From Boswellia sacra (taxonomy: Eukaryota; Streptophyta; Magnoliopsida; Sapindales; Burseraceae), in contig SNVD02004677.1 of the NCBI GenBank assembly GCA_013180625.2, forward strand, positions 124,001 to 188,000: 64,000 nucleotides of DNA, written 5' to 3'. Position 1 is the stretch's first letter, and each line of letters opens with the position of its first letter. Both the position numbers and the translations under genes were made by a program. Shown here piece by piece: positions 35,485-48,038 of this stretch. The notes under the pieces were generated by a model that saw nothing but the letters and a program-made list of their open reading frames with translations, had not been told where the DNA came from and ran no database searches.

Positions 35485-35711
35485 TAAGTTTTACTGACAT
35501 TAAGTTTTCACTTTATGAATAATAAGGTTAGTAGATTTCATATGTTGTCTCATTTGTTTGAAATGGTTAGTGATCTTATGGATCAGAAGTGGAATTGCTT
35601 TATGGAATGAATGCATTTCACCATGGCTAGAGTATGATTCTCGAATTCTGGAATTTATTTGTCAATAGTAGGGGATGATTTTGACCATGAAAAAAGATGA
35701 ATAATTTTCAG
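35485..35711. other. Short stretch between the TIR element and a possible exon
   Basis: No feature except a TTTTCAG acceptor-like end at 35705-35711. Confidence 0.4.
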
Positions 35712-35825
35712 GGCTGGAAATACAAACACGTCTACGGCAGGTATGAACTCCCCTTTTGGCTTCCGTTCCGCCAAGTGGACTTGACTAGATTAATGCCAGA
35801 AATTTTTCAATTCGATGTTTGCTAA
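35712..35825 (+). other. Possible terminal exon, unrecognised
   Basis: Following TTTTCAG, the frame from 35712 reads GWKYKHVYGRYELPFWL and later LTRLMPEIFQFDVC before TAA at 35823-35825. A second frame (AGMNSPFGFRSAKWT) ends in TGA earlier. The patch is GC-richer than its neighbours. It could be the last exon of a host gene whose other exons were lost or not recognised. No family is recognised. Confidence 0.2.
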
Positions 35826-36809
35826 AACTATTCGAAACCTCCAAAAGTTCCTGGATTAATGATTGTTTGTCGTTGGTAAGAAATCGCTGTTAGTAATGCA
35901 AGCCGGAATGAGAATGACGCAATTAAGCTTTCCTATTGTTCATTACCCACTTATCTTGTGTTTGACCCGCTCACACAATTCTATTTTACTCGGAGATAAT
36001 AATACTAAAAATCGAAAAGTAAATGCGATATGTGGATTACCAAAGTATTAATTAATTTGTCAGCTTAAGATTATTCTATTTTTATTTTTTGTAGATTGAC
36101 TAAGATATTACAAGTTGAGCTTCTTTATTATTCCATTACAAAAAGATTCTTTGGAGCAATTCTGTGGCTGTCGTACATGATCTTCGGATATTCACATTCT
36201 GATCAAAAGTTCAAATTGAATTGAGCTAAGTGCTATTTTTATTAGTTACTTAAACAAGTGGTGATCCAAATACTAGCGACACGTGTTGTTGTTGAACCAA
36301 TTGATGTTGATGTTGACCATCAGTTTCAGTTTAGACCATTCTTGTTTTTTCTATAAATGAACTTAATTTCTTTTAAAAAAGAGCTATTGCTATCATATAG
36401 AAAGAGAATCCATTCAAATTTGTCCACGTAGATAGTTGAAAACAACAAAAACAAAAACATCCCATTATTGGTTATATATGAAGATATGTACACACTCGCT
36501 CTCATATCCTATTTGTTTAGAAAGTTAATCATATCTGTTCTGTTCGATACAATATATTGAAAGTTATTTGTTGACCATTCGCATTTAGCAAACGAAACAA
36601 TAAGATAAGAAACAAGGTTTTTCGGACACTTCACTTTCATTTAATATCATTATTTGAATTATTGTGAGCCTTAGCTAGTTAATTTGTTATGAAGGACTTG
36701 AATTTTGACCAATTCGTTAATAAAAGCAGTGAATTACTTGATTAGGATTATATTCAATCGTTTTCTTACCACACATTAAGTACTTGGAGGTTGTATTATC
36801 TTTCAATTA
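35826..36809. other. AT-rich intergenic sequence, nothing recognised
   Basis: No gene or clear repeat is seen. Confidence 0.5.
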
Positions 36810-36944
36810 GGGTCTACTTGGGATTGCGATGCCGTGAGAAATTGCTGTAGAAAAGTGTTGTAAGAAAAATCAGTTGTTAGCTGTACTATCTTAACAAGTT
36901 GCAGGTGTTTGGTAAATTAACTTTCCAAAATTGTTGTGTTGTCC

Positions 36945-37210
36945 TGAAGAAATTTTGGAAAGAAAGGTTTTTCTACAGTTTTTCTATCTTGAATAAAGAA
37001 GAGAATTACAATATATACCGGAGAGACATCTAGCAAATCTGCCATGATCCTAATACAAAAAGGATTCTAAAATCTATGAAACTCTAGGAAACACAATCAT
37101 AGTTACTCTAGGAAACAAAATCTAATTAAGAGATAATGGATATTCTCAAAATAAAAACTTGACTAAAAACCTTCTTAGAAATTAGGAAAATAATCGACCG
37201 TATTTCCACA
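36945..37210 (-). repeat. 3' LTR of copia element D
   Basis: Same length as its partner. The polypurine tract TTGAGGGGAAG (minus, 37221-37211) directly precedes it. Confidence 0.88.
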
Positions 37211-37214
37211 CTTC

Positions 37215-37860
37215 CCCTCAATTTCGGTTGTAGATATTGATCATGTCCAACTAGGAACTTAAGTCTTTAAATGTTTGTCCTAGGAAGACCTTCAGTAAGA
37301 ACGTCTGTTGTTCGAAGATTGGTAGGTGTATAGACAAGCTAAATTGTTCCCTTTTCTATCATTTGTTTGATGAAATGGCGATCAATTTCCACATGTTCTA
37401 TCATGATGAACTAGGTTCTTTGCAATGCTTATGGCAGGCTGATTATCACAGAACATCTTCATAGACTACTCAATAGGAATTTTTAGCTCACATAGTAACC
37501 TTCTTAGCCACATTCCTTCGCATGTGCCACGGGCAATGGCACTAAGCTCAACTTTTGCACTGCTTCTAGCACCAACAGATTGCTTTTGACTTCACCAAGT
37601 AGTTAAATTTCCCCATACATAGGTACAATACCCTAAAAATAATCTTCGATTTGTTGGTGAACTAGCCCAATCTGGATCTGAGTAAAGCTGAATGCCCCTA
37701 TTTGAAGTCTTTTTGAAAAATAGCCCTTTGCCAAGTGTCGTCTTGAGATATCATAGAATCCCGTACATTGCATCCATGTGTTCTTCTGTTGGATTAGTCA
37801 CGAATTGCCTCACCACACTAACAAAAAAACCAATGTCTGGTCATGTGTGTGAAAGTTATA
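37215..37860 (-). pseudogene. Copia D RNase H remnant
   Basis: Minus-strand frames carry HVEIDRHFIKQMIEKGT, LVYTPTN and LPRTN, the standard copia RNase H tail, and upstream remains of the SARSSAEAEY-type region. Stops break every frame. Confidence 0.75.
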
Positions 37861-38290
37861 CTAGCTTTCCCACATTCAGGAATGCATCCTTGACATCTAA
37901 CTGATGAAGAGGTCACTCTAAGTTGGCTGCCAATGAAAATAAAACACAAATTGTTTTGAGTTTAGCAACTGGAGTAAAAGTCTCTTGGTAATCAATTCCA
38001 TAGGTCTGAGTAAATCCCTTTGCAACTAGTCGCGTTTTAGACCTATCCACACTTCCATCTACCTTATGTTTTATAGTGAAGATCCATTTACATCCCACAG
38101 GATTCTTTCCTCTAGGTAACTCTGAGATCTCCCATGTTCCATTTTTCTCCAATGACTGAATCTCTTCCCAGATAGCAATCCTCCATTCAGGCACTTTAGA
38201 AGCTTCTTGTATGTTTTTTAGACTCTGAAGTGATCAAGTTTTGTAAAAAAAGCTTGAAAACTAGGTGAAAATCCTCATGTGGATAGGGTT
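37850..38290 (-). pseudogene. Copia D reverse transcriptase N-terminal part
   Basis: Open from 38194 to 37913: PEWRIAIWEEIQSLEKNG, VGCKWIFTIKHKVDGSV and RLVAKGFTQTYGIDYQETF. It then reads LDVKDAFLN near 37890-37860 and jumps straight to RNase H. The palm with the YVDD catalytic box is absent, a deletion of several hundred bases. Confidence 0.82.
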
Positions 38291-39985
38291 TCCATCCGGC
38301 CAGAATTGAGGCGACCTTGGCACTATTTTTCTAAGTTCTGTGAAAAGACTTGGAGGGTCATTAGACCCAACCATAGATGCAGGGTCCGGAGAAATAAAAT
38401 GGAGTCGTCACAAAAAAAAGTCAGTGACGACAATCGATCCCTTATTTCTAGACGTAACTATCAATCACCCATTTAGAGCTGGGTTTGAAAAGTTAAGTAA
38501 AGACTTTTAATCTGCTCGTACAAAGTCCGACCTCCATAGTGTTTCTGGGTTGAGACTTTCAATTTCATTAATGCTATCCATATTGATCCTAGGTTAATTT
38601 TACACACAGCCATATTTTATCTTTTAAATTAAAAATGGATGAGACAGTTTATAAACATCCATGGAAAGAGGGAGGAGAATAGAGTTACATTTGCCTTTCA
38701 GACATTGGGGTTTTGGGGATGAGGTTACAACAATTGTCCAAATATTGTGTAAAAGTAAATGATAGATTGTATAGTGGGAGTCATTAGAGAATGAAGATAC
38801 CACTTCATAGTCCATGCAGATAATAAGAGGAAGATGATTAACAAAAAGAATTAATCTACTTTTGCCACACATCATAAAACTTGAGAATGGACATTTCATA
38901 AAAGAAAAGGGAAAAATTCCATGTTCTGGCCACAAATGGGCGTGCGTCTGCTCTTGGAAGAGACGTGCACCTCGCTTCTAGTAGATCGAGAACAGGTGCA
39001 CACCTGTTCATGGCCATAATCAGTTTTTCTTACACGGTTGACAACATTCTCTTGAAATTTAACTAAGCAAAACTCCTAGAACATGATTTCTAACAGAGGA
39101 CATAAGCCAAATGTATCACATAATACTGTAATTAATCATTCATCATTCTAATTCTTAGACATTCATGCATAATCAAGACTCCTAATATGGCACAATTATA
39201 ATTGCTAAACGTGCATTTTTGATTTAAACATGCATTACTTAATTAGAACTTAACTAATCCTAATCTAATCATGCTTGACTTAACTAACAAGCTAGCTAAT
39301 TAACTAACTACCAAACGAATTAACTAACTTAACTAAGCAATTAATAAGCTAATTAATTACTAACCAAACATGCTAATAAAAGCAATTAAAGAAATTAAAG
39401 AAAACATTACTCCTAAAACATGCTTCTAAACATGGCAACAAACCTAAACATGCTACTAACAAAATATTAAGAAAACTAAGAAAAGAATTAAGGAACTAGG
39501 CCCATAATTCTATATCGTTTTCAAGGGTAATTACGTCACTCTAAAGCTTGAACTTGAAGAAAACTAGATTGCCTGTGATTTTTAAAGAAAACCTTGAGTA
39601 AGACAAAGTGTTTAGGAATTAATTTTGAGTAAGCTCCAACTAATTCCTTGTACGTCTTCCATGCCTTTCACCTTAGGATTATGAATGCTTATATAGATGC
39701 ACTATAGCAATGCAAATATCATAGTTTTTCAACGTGGGATCTGTGAATATGCATGCGCCTACTCGCCATATAGGCACACGCCAACCTTGCTCATTCTGGC
39801 ATCTATTTAGTTGACTTGTTTTTGCACTGGTTTTTGGGTGTTTTCTATTTTTTGGACTTTTTCTTTGGAAAGTTCATAAGCTTTGTTTGAGAGGAAACAC
39901 CGTTGATGAAGGCACCATGTCTCATCATTGGACCTCAAATCATTAGCAAAGATTTAAATGTTACATCTCTATAAGAAACAAAATT
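38290..39985. other. Foreign insert inside copia D, unidentified
   Basis: About 1.7 kb that interrupts the copia linker between integrase and RT. It contains ATGGAGTCGTCAC with AGTGACGAC nearby (38398-38440), a palindrome-like pair, and at 39230-39480 many irregular TTAACTAA and CTAACTA words. No coding capacity is recognised. It is probably a nested noncoding element. Borders are approximate. Confidence 0.4.
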
Positions 39986-41280
39986 ATAAATTGGATCATT
40001 TGTACAAGATTTGACTCATTTCCTTAAGGCAATGGGTATATCAAGATCATTGTTAGGGCACTGATTTTGCACAGGCTCAAAACGAGTGTTACCTAGAGGA
40101 ATTTCACTAGGTATTGGACTCGATTCAAACTCCAAGTCTTTCTTGAGAGGTGTCCATAGCTCTACTCCTTTTTGAGTCTTCTTCTTTTTCTTGGAATAAA
40201 CATTTAAATCATTTTTGGTAGTAGGTTATGAGGACTCATATGAATGGGATAGAAGACTTGGGAATGAGAATGAATTAGCTCATATTGAATAGAAACATGC
40301 TCGGATTGAAGTGGTACATATTGGGGAGTAGTGGATGATGAATCAATAGTTGAATCAATTGTTTCAATCTCCCAAAAATAGTATTGTTGCATAGTATTCT
40401 CCTGTTGAATATCAGATTTGGGAAAGTAAGGTTGATGCTCAAAGAAAGTCACATCCATGGAGATGTAGAATTTGTGTGATAGGAGAGAAGCAATTATATC
40501 CTTTCTGATATGGAGAACACTTTAAAAAGATACATTTGATTGACCTTCAATCTAGTTTGATTCATTTTTGTTGGTGGACATGGACAAAGGCAGAGCATCC
40601 AAAAACTCTAGTAGGGATAGTGGACATAACTTGTGTGCTAGGATAGGAATTGTATGCGACTATCGATCAGATAAGCTATTGTAAGAACTGTCTCACCCTA
40701 AGACCATTTTGGAACATGTGTAGAGAACATCACTGATCGAGCAACTTCTAGTAGGTGTTTATTTTTCCTTTATGCAACTCCATTCGGTTGTGGAGTGTCA
40801 AAATAGGAACTTTGGTGAAATATACCTTCACTTAGTAAATAGTTACCCAGAACTAAACTAAAGTATTCTTTAGAATTGTTTGTTTTCAACACTTGGATTT
40901 TGGTTTGAAACTGGGTTTGTATCATTTTATTGAAATTTTTAAAAATTTGACACACTACAAATTTTTCTTTCATGAGAAAGATCTAAGAAAGTCTAGTGTG
41001 GTCATCAATAAAGGACAGAAACCATTTGGCGCCAGTAATATTATGTACCCAAAAGGGACCCAAAACATCACTATGAATTATTAAGAAGGGAGAAATGATA
41101 TATATGGTTGACTTAGAAAAGAAATGCGATCATGCTTGGATAATTGACAAATTGCACAATTGAAAAACTTAGAACTTTTATTATTGAATAATGATGGAAT
41201 AAGTTTTTCAAGGTACATAAAAACTAGGATGTCCTCATCGATAGTGCCACAACATAACCTCACTATCACTATTGACAATG
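39985..41280 (-). pseudogene. Copia D integrase and linker
   Basis: GAG-pre-integrase reads FMYLEKLIPSLFNN and CAICQLSKHDRISF (about 41230-41100). The integrase core includes QTKIQVLKTNNSKEYF and QSSYFDTPQPNGVA (40910-40770). The C-terminal linker (40458-40204) reads MDVTFFEHQPYFPKSD. Stops and frameshifts separate the parts. Confidence 0.8.
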
Positions 41281-41428
41281 CTAACTAAAATAGAATGCTT
41301 GTTAGGCTGATTTGTTAGGAATCACATACTGCCGTTTAAGTTTGCTTCCTAGGATAATAAGAGACTTCGAGAAGATAAAGCCTATAGCACTTTTTAGCAC
41401 TGACAATCCTCCTCCTCAAATCCAATTC

Positions 41429-42690
41429 CTAAAATTCACAACAATTAAGCCAAAATTTAGCAATACAGTTCATTTCTTGAGTGATTCTACTAATTGAAAG
41501 TAAGTTGCAATCCAGATTAGGAACCAGCATAATAGATTTAAGAGTCAGATCCTCTAATATTATCATTGAACCTATACCAACAACCTTAGAAAGAGATCCA
41601 TCAGCAATTCGAACATAAAAATTCTCATTACATGGATAGAACTCATGGAAAATAGAGGAATCTCTAGTCATATGGTCTGATGTGCGTGAGTCAACAATCT
41701 GATGACTTACTTTTTCTTGTTTTGCTTTCAAGGCTATTAGAAAATTACATTTATAAGCTAGAGATCCTGTTCCAATAATGGAAGATGCAAAAATTTGATG
41801 TTCCTGGTTCAATAACTTTTGCAAAACTTTCATTTGTTCCTTGCTGAATGGATTAGACTTAGTTGGTGCTGAACTTTCATCTCTGAAGCATTATTTCCAT
41901 GACTTTCTCTATTATTCGAAGGACGAGTGGGTTTCTAATCTGTGGTTTGCCATGAATCTTCTAGCAAGTCTCTTTGGTGTTGCCAGGCTTTAAACAATAT
42001 TCACACCATAGCCTTCCTTTTCTTGGTCAATTGTCATTGATTTTAAATTGTCCTCCTCAAGTAGCAAGGGCAAAACCATTTCATCAAGATTATGATTAAG
42101 GCCCATTAGGAATTTAAAAACTCTTTTCTTTTCAACAATCTTCTTGTACTTGATTCCATCTCCTAGACAACCTCATTTAAGCTCTTCAAAATTATCTAGT
42201 TGTTGCCGAAGCTGAGTGGGGGAGTTGAAATATTGGATGGGAGACAAATCTCCTTGTCGTAGATCATGAAGGATACTTTCAACTTCAAACAGTTCTCATG
42301 TGTTACCATTATTAGGGTAAAGTTCCTTTGCTGCATCCCATATTTCTCAAGTTATTCCATAAAGCAAGAAATTTTCACTTATTTCATTAGTCATAGAACT
42401 TTTTAACCATGACATTACCATGTTGTTTTCTGTCTTCCATATTCTAAACTTTGGATCTTCCCTACTTGGCGAACTTATGTTGCTACTCAAATACTCATCA
42501 TTTCCTTTGCCATAGATAAGCATCATCATCGATTAAGACCATTGAAGATAATTGTTCCCTTTCAGTTTGTGACCTGTAATGGGAAGAAGAGAGGCCTTTG
42601 TTCCACTATTGCTGCCTGGTATTGCAGGTTCTTGATTATAGGTGACTTTAGAGCTTGAGTTTAACTTCTCAATAGCCATATTGTATTTGG
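41429..42690 (-). pseudogene. Copia D gag and protease
   Basis: The gag start, near 42680, reads MAIEKLNSSSKV and later GHKLKGNNYLQWS, the UBN2 capsid pattern, with stops. The protease region at 41833-41429 carries HQIVDSRTSDHMTRDSSIF, where the catalytic DSG has become DSR. It then reads VGIGSMIILEDLTL and LVPNLDCNLLSISRI. Confidence 0.8.
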
Positions 42691-42720
42691 TCATAAAGGG
42701 ATTTAGGTTTCAAAGAGAAG

Positions 42721-42999
42721 CGCTTTGATACCATGAAGAAATTTTCTAGAGGAACATTTTTTCTACGGTTTTTCTATCTTGAATAAAGAAGAGACTTACA
42801 ATATATACTGGAGAGACAACTAGAAAATGTGCTATGATCCTAATCCAAAAAGGATTCTAAAATCTATAAACACTAGGAAACACAATCATAGTTACTCTAA
42901 GAAACAAAAACTAATTACGAGATACCAAATATTCTCAAAATTAAGACTTGACTAAAAACCTTCCTAGAAATCAGGAGAGTGATCAACAGTATTTCCACA
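42721..42999 (-). repeat. 5' LTR of copia element D with primer-binding site
   Basis: The LTR is 42734-42999. In minus orientation it is followed at once by TGGTATCAAAGCG (42733-42721), a tRNA-Met primer-binding site. Confidence 0.88.
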
Positions 43000-43239
43000 T
43001 GTCCAAAAGCTATGAATATGTGTTTGGTAAATTCGATTTTTAAAATCTTAATTTCAACAAAATTCCCAAATGTACATAATTTTGATAAAAAATAATCATT
43101 ATAATATCTAAATAAATTGAAAATATAATATTAAAATAATTAAATTATTTTCTACGTTTTAAAAATAAATAAAATAACATAATTAAGTATATTTGTTAAT
43201 TTATTATCAAAAATACTAAAATAAAATAAAATAGAAAAT

Positions 43240-43560
43240 CAAACATCTGTTGGAGTTATTGTCGCGGATCACTTGGCGCTTGGCGTGTTTGGAGACACCA
43301 CCACAGGCAGAGAAGTCGTCGGAGGATTCCCTCTTCATATCCATCATCATCTCCTCCATTCACAGTGGCCATGGACGGGATTCGACGTTTGAAGTTTTGA
43401 TCACTGTAACTTCAACTGCTAGATCCCGTTAATAGCCACTATAAATAGAGGAGATGATGACTAGTATGGAGAGAGCACCCTCTAGCAGCTTCTCTAGTAG
43501 CAGCGGTGTCACTAGATGCTCTAGATGACTGGCAGTTAGCGACAAAAACTTCGACGACTA
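43240..43560. other. GC-rich core of the Harbinger-like element
   Basis: About 320 bp, clearly richer in G and C than the AT-rich arms around it, with short runs such as GGCGCTTGGCGTG and CTCTAGCAGCTTCTC. A TATA-like CTATAAATAGAGG is at 43439-43451. No stable coding frame. It may be captured host DNA, possibly with a promoter. Confidence 0.35.
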
Positions 43561-43904
43561 TTTTTTATTTTCTAGAAAAATAATTTCAAAATAAATTTAA
43601 AATTTTAATTTATGAAATAAATAACCAATTATTAATTTTAAAATTTTAATATCGAAGGGTATTTTTAGATTTTTATTGTTTGAGAAGGATAATTTTGGTA
43701 TTTTGATATATAATAATTTTTAGCTTCTCAAAATCAATTTTCAAAAGTTGCCCTATCCCTGCTTTTGCAATCTACTACAAAAATAGATTCTTGAGGTAAT
43801 AGCTTCTTGGACAATCGGTTTTGAAAGAGTTTACCAAACACAAATAGCTGTAGTTAATAGTAGAATTCAAAAGCTAATGTGCAACAATGCTGTCAAATGC
43901 ATTC

Positions 43905-45753
43905 TTAGTCTAAGACCAACTAATAATAATATTTAAAATTAAATATTTTCATATATGATTTTCTTCAACGCATTTTCATATTTTTTAGCTTCTATGCCAA
44001 TAATATTTTTTACTGGATAACTAATTTTTATATTTATTTTATAATGTTCATAAAAAATAAGATATTATGTCATCATATCTTTCTCTTTATAAAAAATAAA
44101 ATAAATATTTTTTAATATAATTATATATAAATATTTGTATTCATTTAGGGGAGATTATAAATGATTCTATTGTTCATGAATTCAAAAGTATAATACAACT
44201 ATATGTACATACAAGGGAGCTCCTATCTAGAGTTCTGTAGTTTATATAATTATTTTCCCCATAGTAATTATGCTGGCTGCATTAGTTGCTGCAGCACAAC
44301 ACATTCACCATTATATTGTTATTTTACTAAATTAACAAGTATTGGCAACCTCAATCAACCAATATATATAGATAATTTAATTCTCATTCGACGAAGTATG
44401 AAACCACCACAAACTGGAAACCTTTTTTTCCATATTATTAAACAAGTATAGTCACTACTGTTTTAGGACAACTACAATTAAGAAAAAAAAACTATTTATT
44501 TAATGCTCATATTACAAAGCGTGACAGATTGGAAGACTTGCGGTAGCACAAAGCACTATCAACTTTTCCAAAGAATACCCTCACGAATTATTGAAACATT
44601 AATGTAATTTTTATTAATTTTCTAAATATTTATTTATCATTCATTAATTTATAATTAAAACAGTTTTTAATTTTTATTGTTATCAGTTAAGTAATTTTTT
44701 CACTTTTGTTCAGCACAAGTATTATTAAATCATCATTTTACTAAATTAACATTTTTTATATTTTACATAATGTACTTCGTGAAAAATATTAATTCAATTT
44801 GCTTGAAATGATTTATAAATATATTATTAAGTAACAAAATAATTATATTCATACACTACAAAACGTCACTCTTATAGAAGCTTTTTTTAAAAAAATTTTT
44901 TCAATTTCTCTCTATTATTTAAGAGATTATATAACCACTAGACTCAAACAAAAATAAGAGTAATATATTTATATAAAGAACATGCTTAGTCATCTAAGTC
45001 AACGAATTATTGCAAGACAATATTTGAAAAATAAACATTTGATGTGTGTATGTGCACGCGCGCACGCATATGCACATGCTACAAGAGCCCTAAAAACATC
45101 CTTATCAAAAGCTTCTCTATCATGTGTTACCAAGTTTGTGAGAATTTGATCACTTTCTTTTGTAAATTTCAAAATAATGGTTGGTTGTTTAAATCGAGGG
45201 CATCTCCACAAATGCTTAAGTAGATGTAATATGCCACCTAAAAGCCTTTGCAATTGATATAGTTAGCAGCCACAAGAGTTACAATTTGTTTTTGGTTATC
45301 CATAAATAACTAACTTTATAAATTGATTATTTCCAAGCTGCTGCTTCTTGTACCCTCTTACTAGTAGATATATTGCAACGTCTTCTAAATTTCCATGTCA
45401 AAATTTGAATCACAACTTGGATTTGTGGTGTTTGACATCCTTACGTCTTGTTGTGAACTAGCCATTGTTTATGTAAATAATAAAGTATCAAAGTATATAA
45501 AACATTATAATAAATTTTATATTTCTAACTAAACCATTTTCTTCAAAACCCATTTAAATCATAAAAAAATCCTTATCCTCATTTTATTTTATTTATTTAT
45601 AGAGCATTCTTTGAAACAACAACTTACATAACTTTCAAGCAAAAATTATAAATTAATTAAAACTTAAGATGTTATTAGCAGAATATATGCAATCCAAAGC
45701 TCTCATGTTTCTAAACAACATGATAATATGAATTGAAACTCTAACAATTAAAT
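43905..45753. other. AT-rich intergenic sequence, nothing recognised
   Basis: No gene. A short alternating purine-pyrimidine stretch (GTGTGTATGTGCACGCGCGC, 45043-45062) could form Z-DNA but is short. Confidence 0.5.
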
Positions 45754-45756
45754 CAT

Positions 45757-45811
<55 letters not shown>
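45754..45811. repeat. (TA)n microsatellite
   Basis: Nearly pure TA dinucleotide run with one AATATA interruption, abutting the LTR at 45812. Confidence 0.95.
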
Positions 45812-45814
<3 letters not shown>

Positions 45815-47254
45815 TGCTAGAGATCTACCCTAAGAGTATGGATGTTTTTCTGTAATATGTGAACATTGTTGTATAAATGTTATTATTTATAAATTAGCCA
45901 AGTGTGACTGTATCAATGACTAAAAGTTCCAGAGCTTGTCCATGGGCAAAGTTTTTGTCTATATGAAATAATCTGAGACATAAAACTTTGTCATAGCTCA
46001 AAACTAGTTCACGATCTATTAATAAAAGTTTGGTCGCTTTGTTTGAACAAGGTTGTTGTATTGTTTGTCTTTAATGGGAAAATGGTGTGTCTTTAACCAT
46101 TTGAAGTGGATACTTCAAAACAAAGATACTTGTGCGTTATGAATGCATTGAACATAGACCACGTAGAAATTATCCATTTGGTGGAAATTCGATAACTGAA
46201 TGTGAATTTCTACGTAGTATACCTCTGGTATACAAGCTATGGTTCTTGACTAGAATAAAAAGTGAGATCTAAAAGAGTGAGGCCAATGCTTTGGCTAGTT
46301 GGGACTATAAGATTTGTATGCTAGTAGATACTATATCATAGATATGAAATTCATGACTCTGAAAGGATTGTAGGATACCACCTTGATGGTTTTACAAGGT
46401 TTTATTTGAAAGAATCTTGGCCGAGTGTTTAATGAGAGTGGTTCATTAAACGGAGATTTATTTTAATAAATCTCAACTCATTTAAATGGTGTAAAACTAA
46501 CATCAAGGGCTCAAGATGTAATTGGAGGGTAGCACGGAAAATCATAGCTAGATCCAATTATTGGTATTCCATGAACGGTAGTTATGTAAACCCGATGCTC
46601 AATGCATAGGGCATAAAAATAATTTATTCAGATTAATTTATTAAGCTTTCCATAAAGAGTATTTAATTCAAAAGTGCAACTTTGGACCTATAATGGAATG
46701 AATCAAAGTTAATAAGTGGAGCCCACTGCAGTTATGAGATAACAGGGTATTAGCTCATACTTGTTAGAGCTTGTAATTATATATGTCCATCACCGTCCAT
46801 GGGGTAGCTGATATAAATTGTCTGGATAAGGATTGGACTTGAGAAATTAGTTATTTAATTTAATCGAGTTTGTTAGAGAATAAAGCCCATGTATTAAATT
46901 AAATATATTTGACTAGTAAATGGGCTTATTATTTAATTAATTTGATTAATTAAATAATAAAGTATTTGGGTTCCAACTTAGTTAATTAGATTAATGGGTT
47001 TATACTTAATGTGATTAGTTAAAAGCCTACACAAAATTGGGATCGATCCAATTAAGTGTTAAAAGCCCAATTAAAGACTTAATGAGATTAAGTTCTACAC
47101 AACTAGGAATGCTAGTTCTGAAGCCCAAAAAATTAGTTAGACTAAGCCTAATAAGATTAGTTTTACTAGTCAAAATTTGACATAGGTTAACAGAAACATA
47201 AAAGGATAGATTAGGTTATTGTTATCAGGGTAGAAGTGGACAAGGAACAAGCCA

Positions 47255-47410
47255 TCACTATTCACAATGCACTATTCATTAATTACTATTCACATGCATT
47301 GTTCATCAAGTATTGTTTCATCAAACACTGTTCATACATACTATTCATACGACATTGTTTACCAACACTGATCATCCATCACTGTTCATTCAACACAGTT
47401 CATTCGGCAT
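47255..47410 (+). repeat. Degenerate CACTGTTCAT tandem tract
   Basis: About ten irregular variants of CACTRTTCAT within the long LTR. Compositionally simple; no function is evident. Confidence 0.7.
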
Positions 47411-47512
47411 AGTCCAATGATTTTAAGATGCTCACATGTCTCGTTTAGGCAATTTTCAAACATATGTAGGAATTGAAGTGGTGAGAAAGCAAATCAAAAT
47501 TTTGAAGCCTAT

Positions 47513-48027
47513 TGTCACGAGCTTAAAGGTTTGCGCAGCATGCTCGTGCGGCACTTAGGCAACTTGACTCCGAAAGTTGCTAAGTAAGCCTTGATGCTAG
47601 TCTTCTCGCTCAAGGAGAAGGAAGGTTCGTTGAGCCAAAGAGCCGTAGGCAAAGAAGAGAAGAGATGGAGACAAGTATTACTAAGAAAAAGAGCTTGTAT
47701 TACACTAGAAAGCTTGCTTACAACTTATGTGTGGATTTCTGTGGATTCTTGTGGATGATTTACAAATGAGCTTGGAGGGGTTTATATAGTGAACCACCTC
47801 TCAAATGAATGACCTATATCTAATGCATCTAAGGGTCCCAATTCACTATCTAGAATGATCTACTAGAATTTACATAAATAGATAAGTACAAAGAGAATAT
47901 TCCTATCTTATCCTATCTTGCTAGAGTATTCTAGAAGATGGGCTTGGGCTTACAACTTTCTAGAAGCCAGGCCAAGCCTTACACATAAATGGACCATTCT
48001 AGCAAGTAAATTGGGCGGGCCGTGACA
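47513..48027 (-). repeat. 3' LTR of chromovirus F
   Basis: Begins TGTCACGAGC and ends GTGACA in plus view. On plus, TCCTCCCCC (48028-48036) next to it is the antisense polypurine tract. Confidence 0.93.
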
Positions 48028-48038
48028 TCCTCCCCCAC

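Larger units (their letters stand above)
36945..42999 (-). mobile_element. Ty1/copia retrotransposon D, antisense, with both LTRs
   Basis: LTRs of 266 bp each (36945-37210 and 42734-42999) both begin TG and end CA. They are flanked by an exact TGTCC duplication (36940-36944 and 43000-43004). In minus orientation the order is gag, protease, integrase, RT and RNase H. Much of RT is deleted and a 1.7-kb foreign segment sits between integrase and RT, so it cannot move on its own. Confidence 0.9.
36810..43904. mobile_element. PIF/Harbinger-like non-autonomous element, split by copia D
   Basis: The left terminus is GGGTCTACTTGGGATTGCG. The right terminus read inward is GAATGCATTTGACAGCATTG. Both fit a degenerate GGGTGCATTTGGGATTGCG and are flanked by TTA (36807-36809 and 43905-43907). 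Without the copia insertion it is about 1.03 kb. The inner parts share GTGTTTGGTAAA in inverted orientation (36905-36916 and near 43830). No transposase is present. Confidence 0.6.

Noticed and set aside
45043..45062. GTGTGTATGTGCACGCGCGC tract as a Z-DNA or regulatory element
   Set aside because: It is only about 20 bases with no surrounding structure or gene to regulate.
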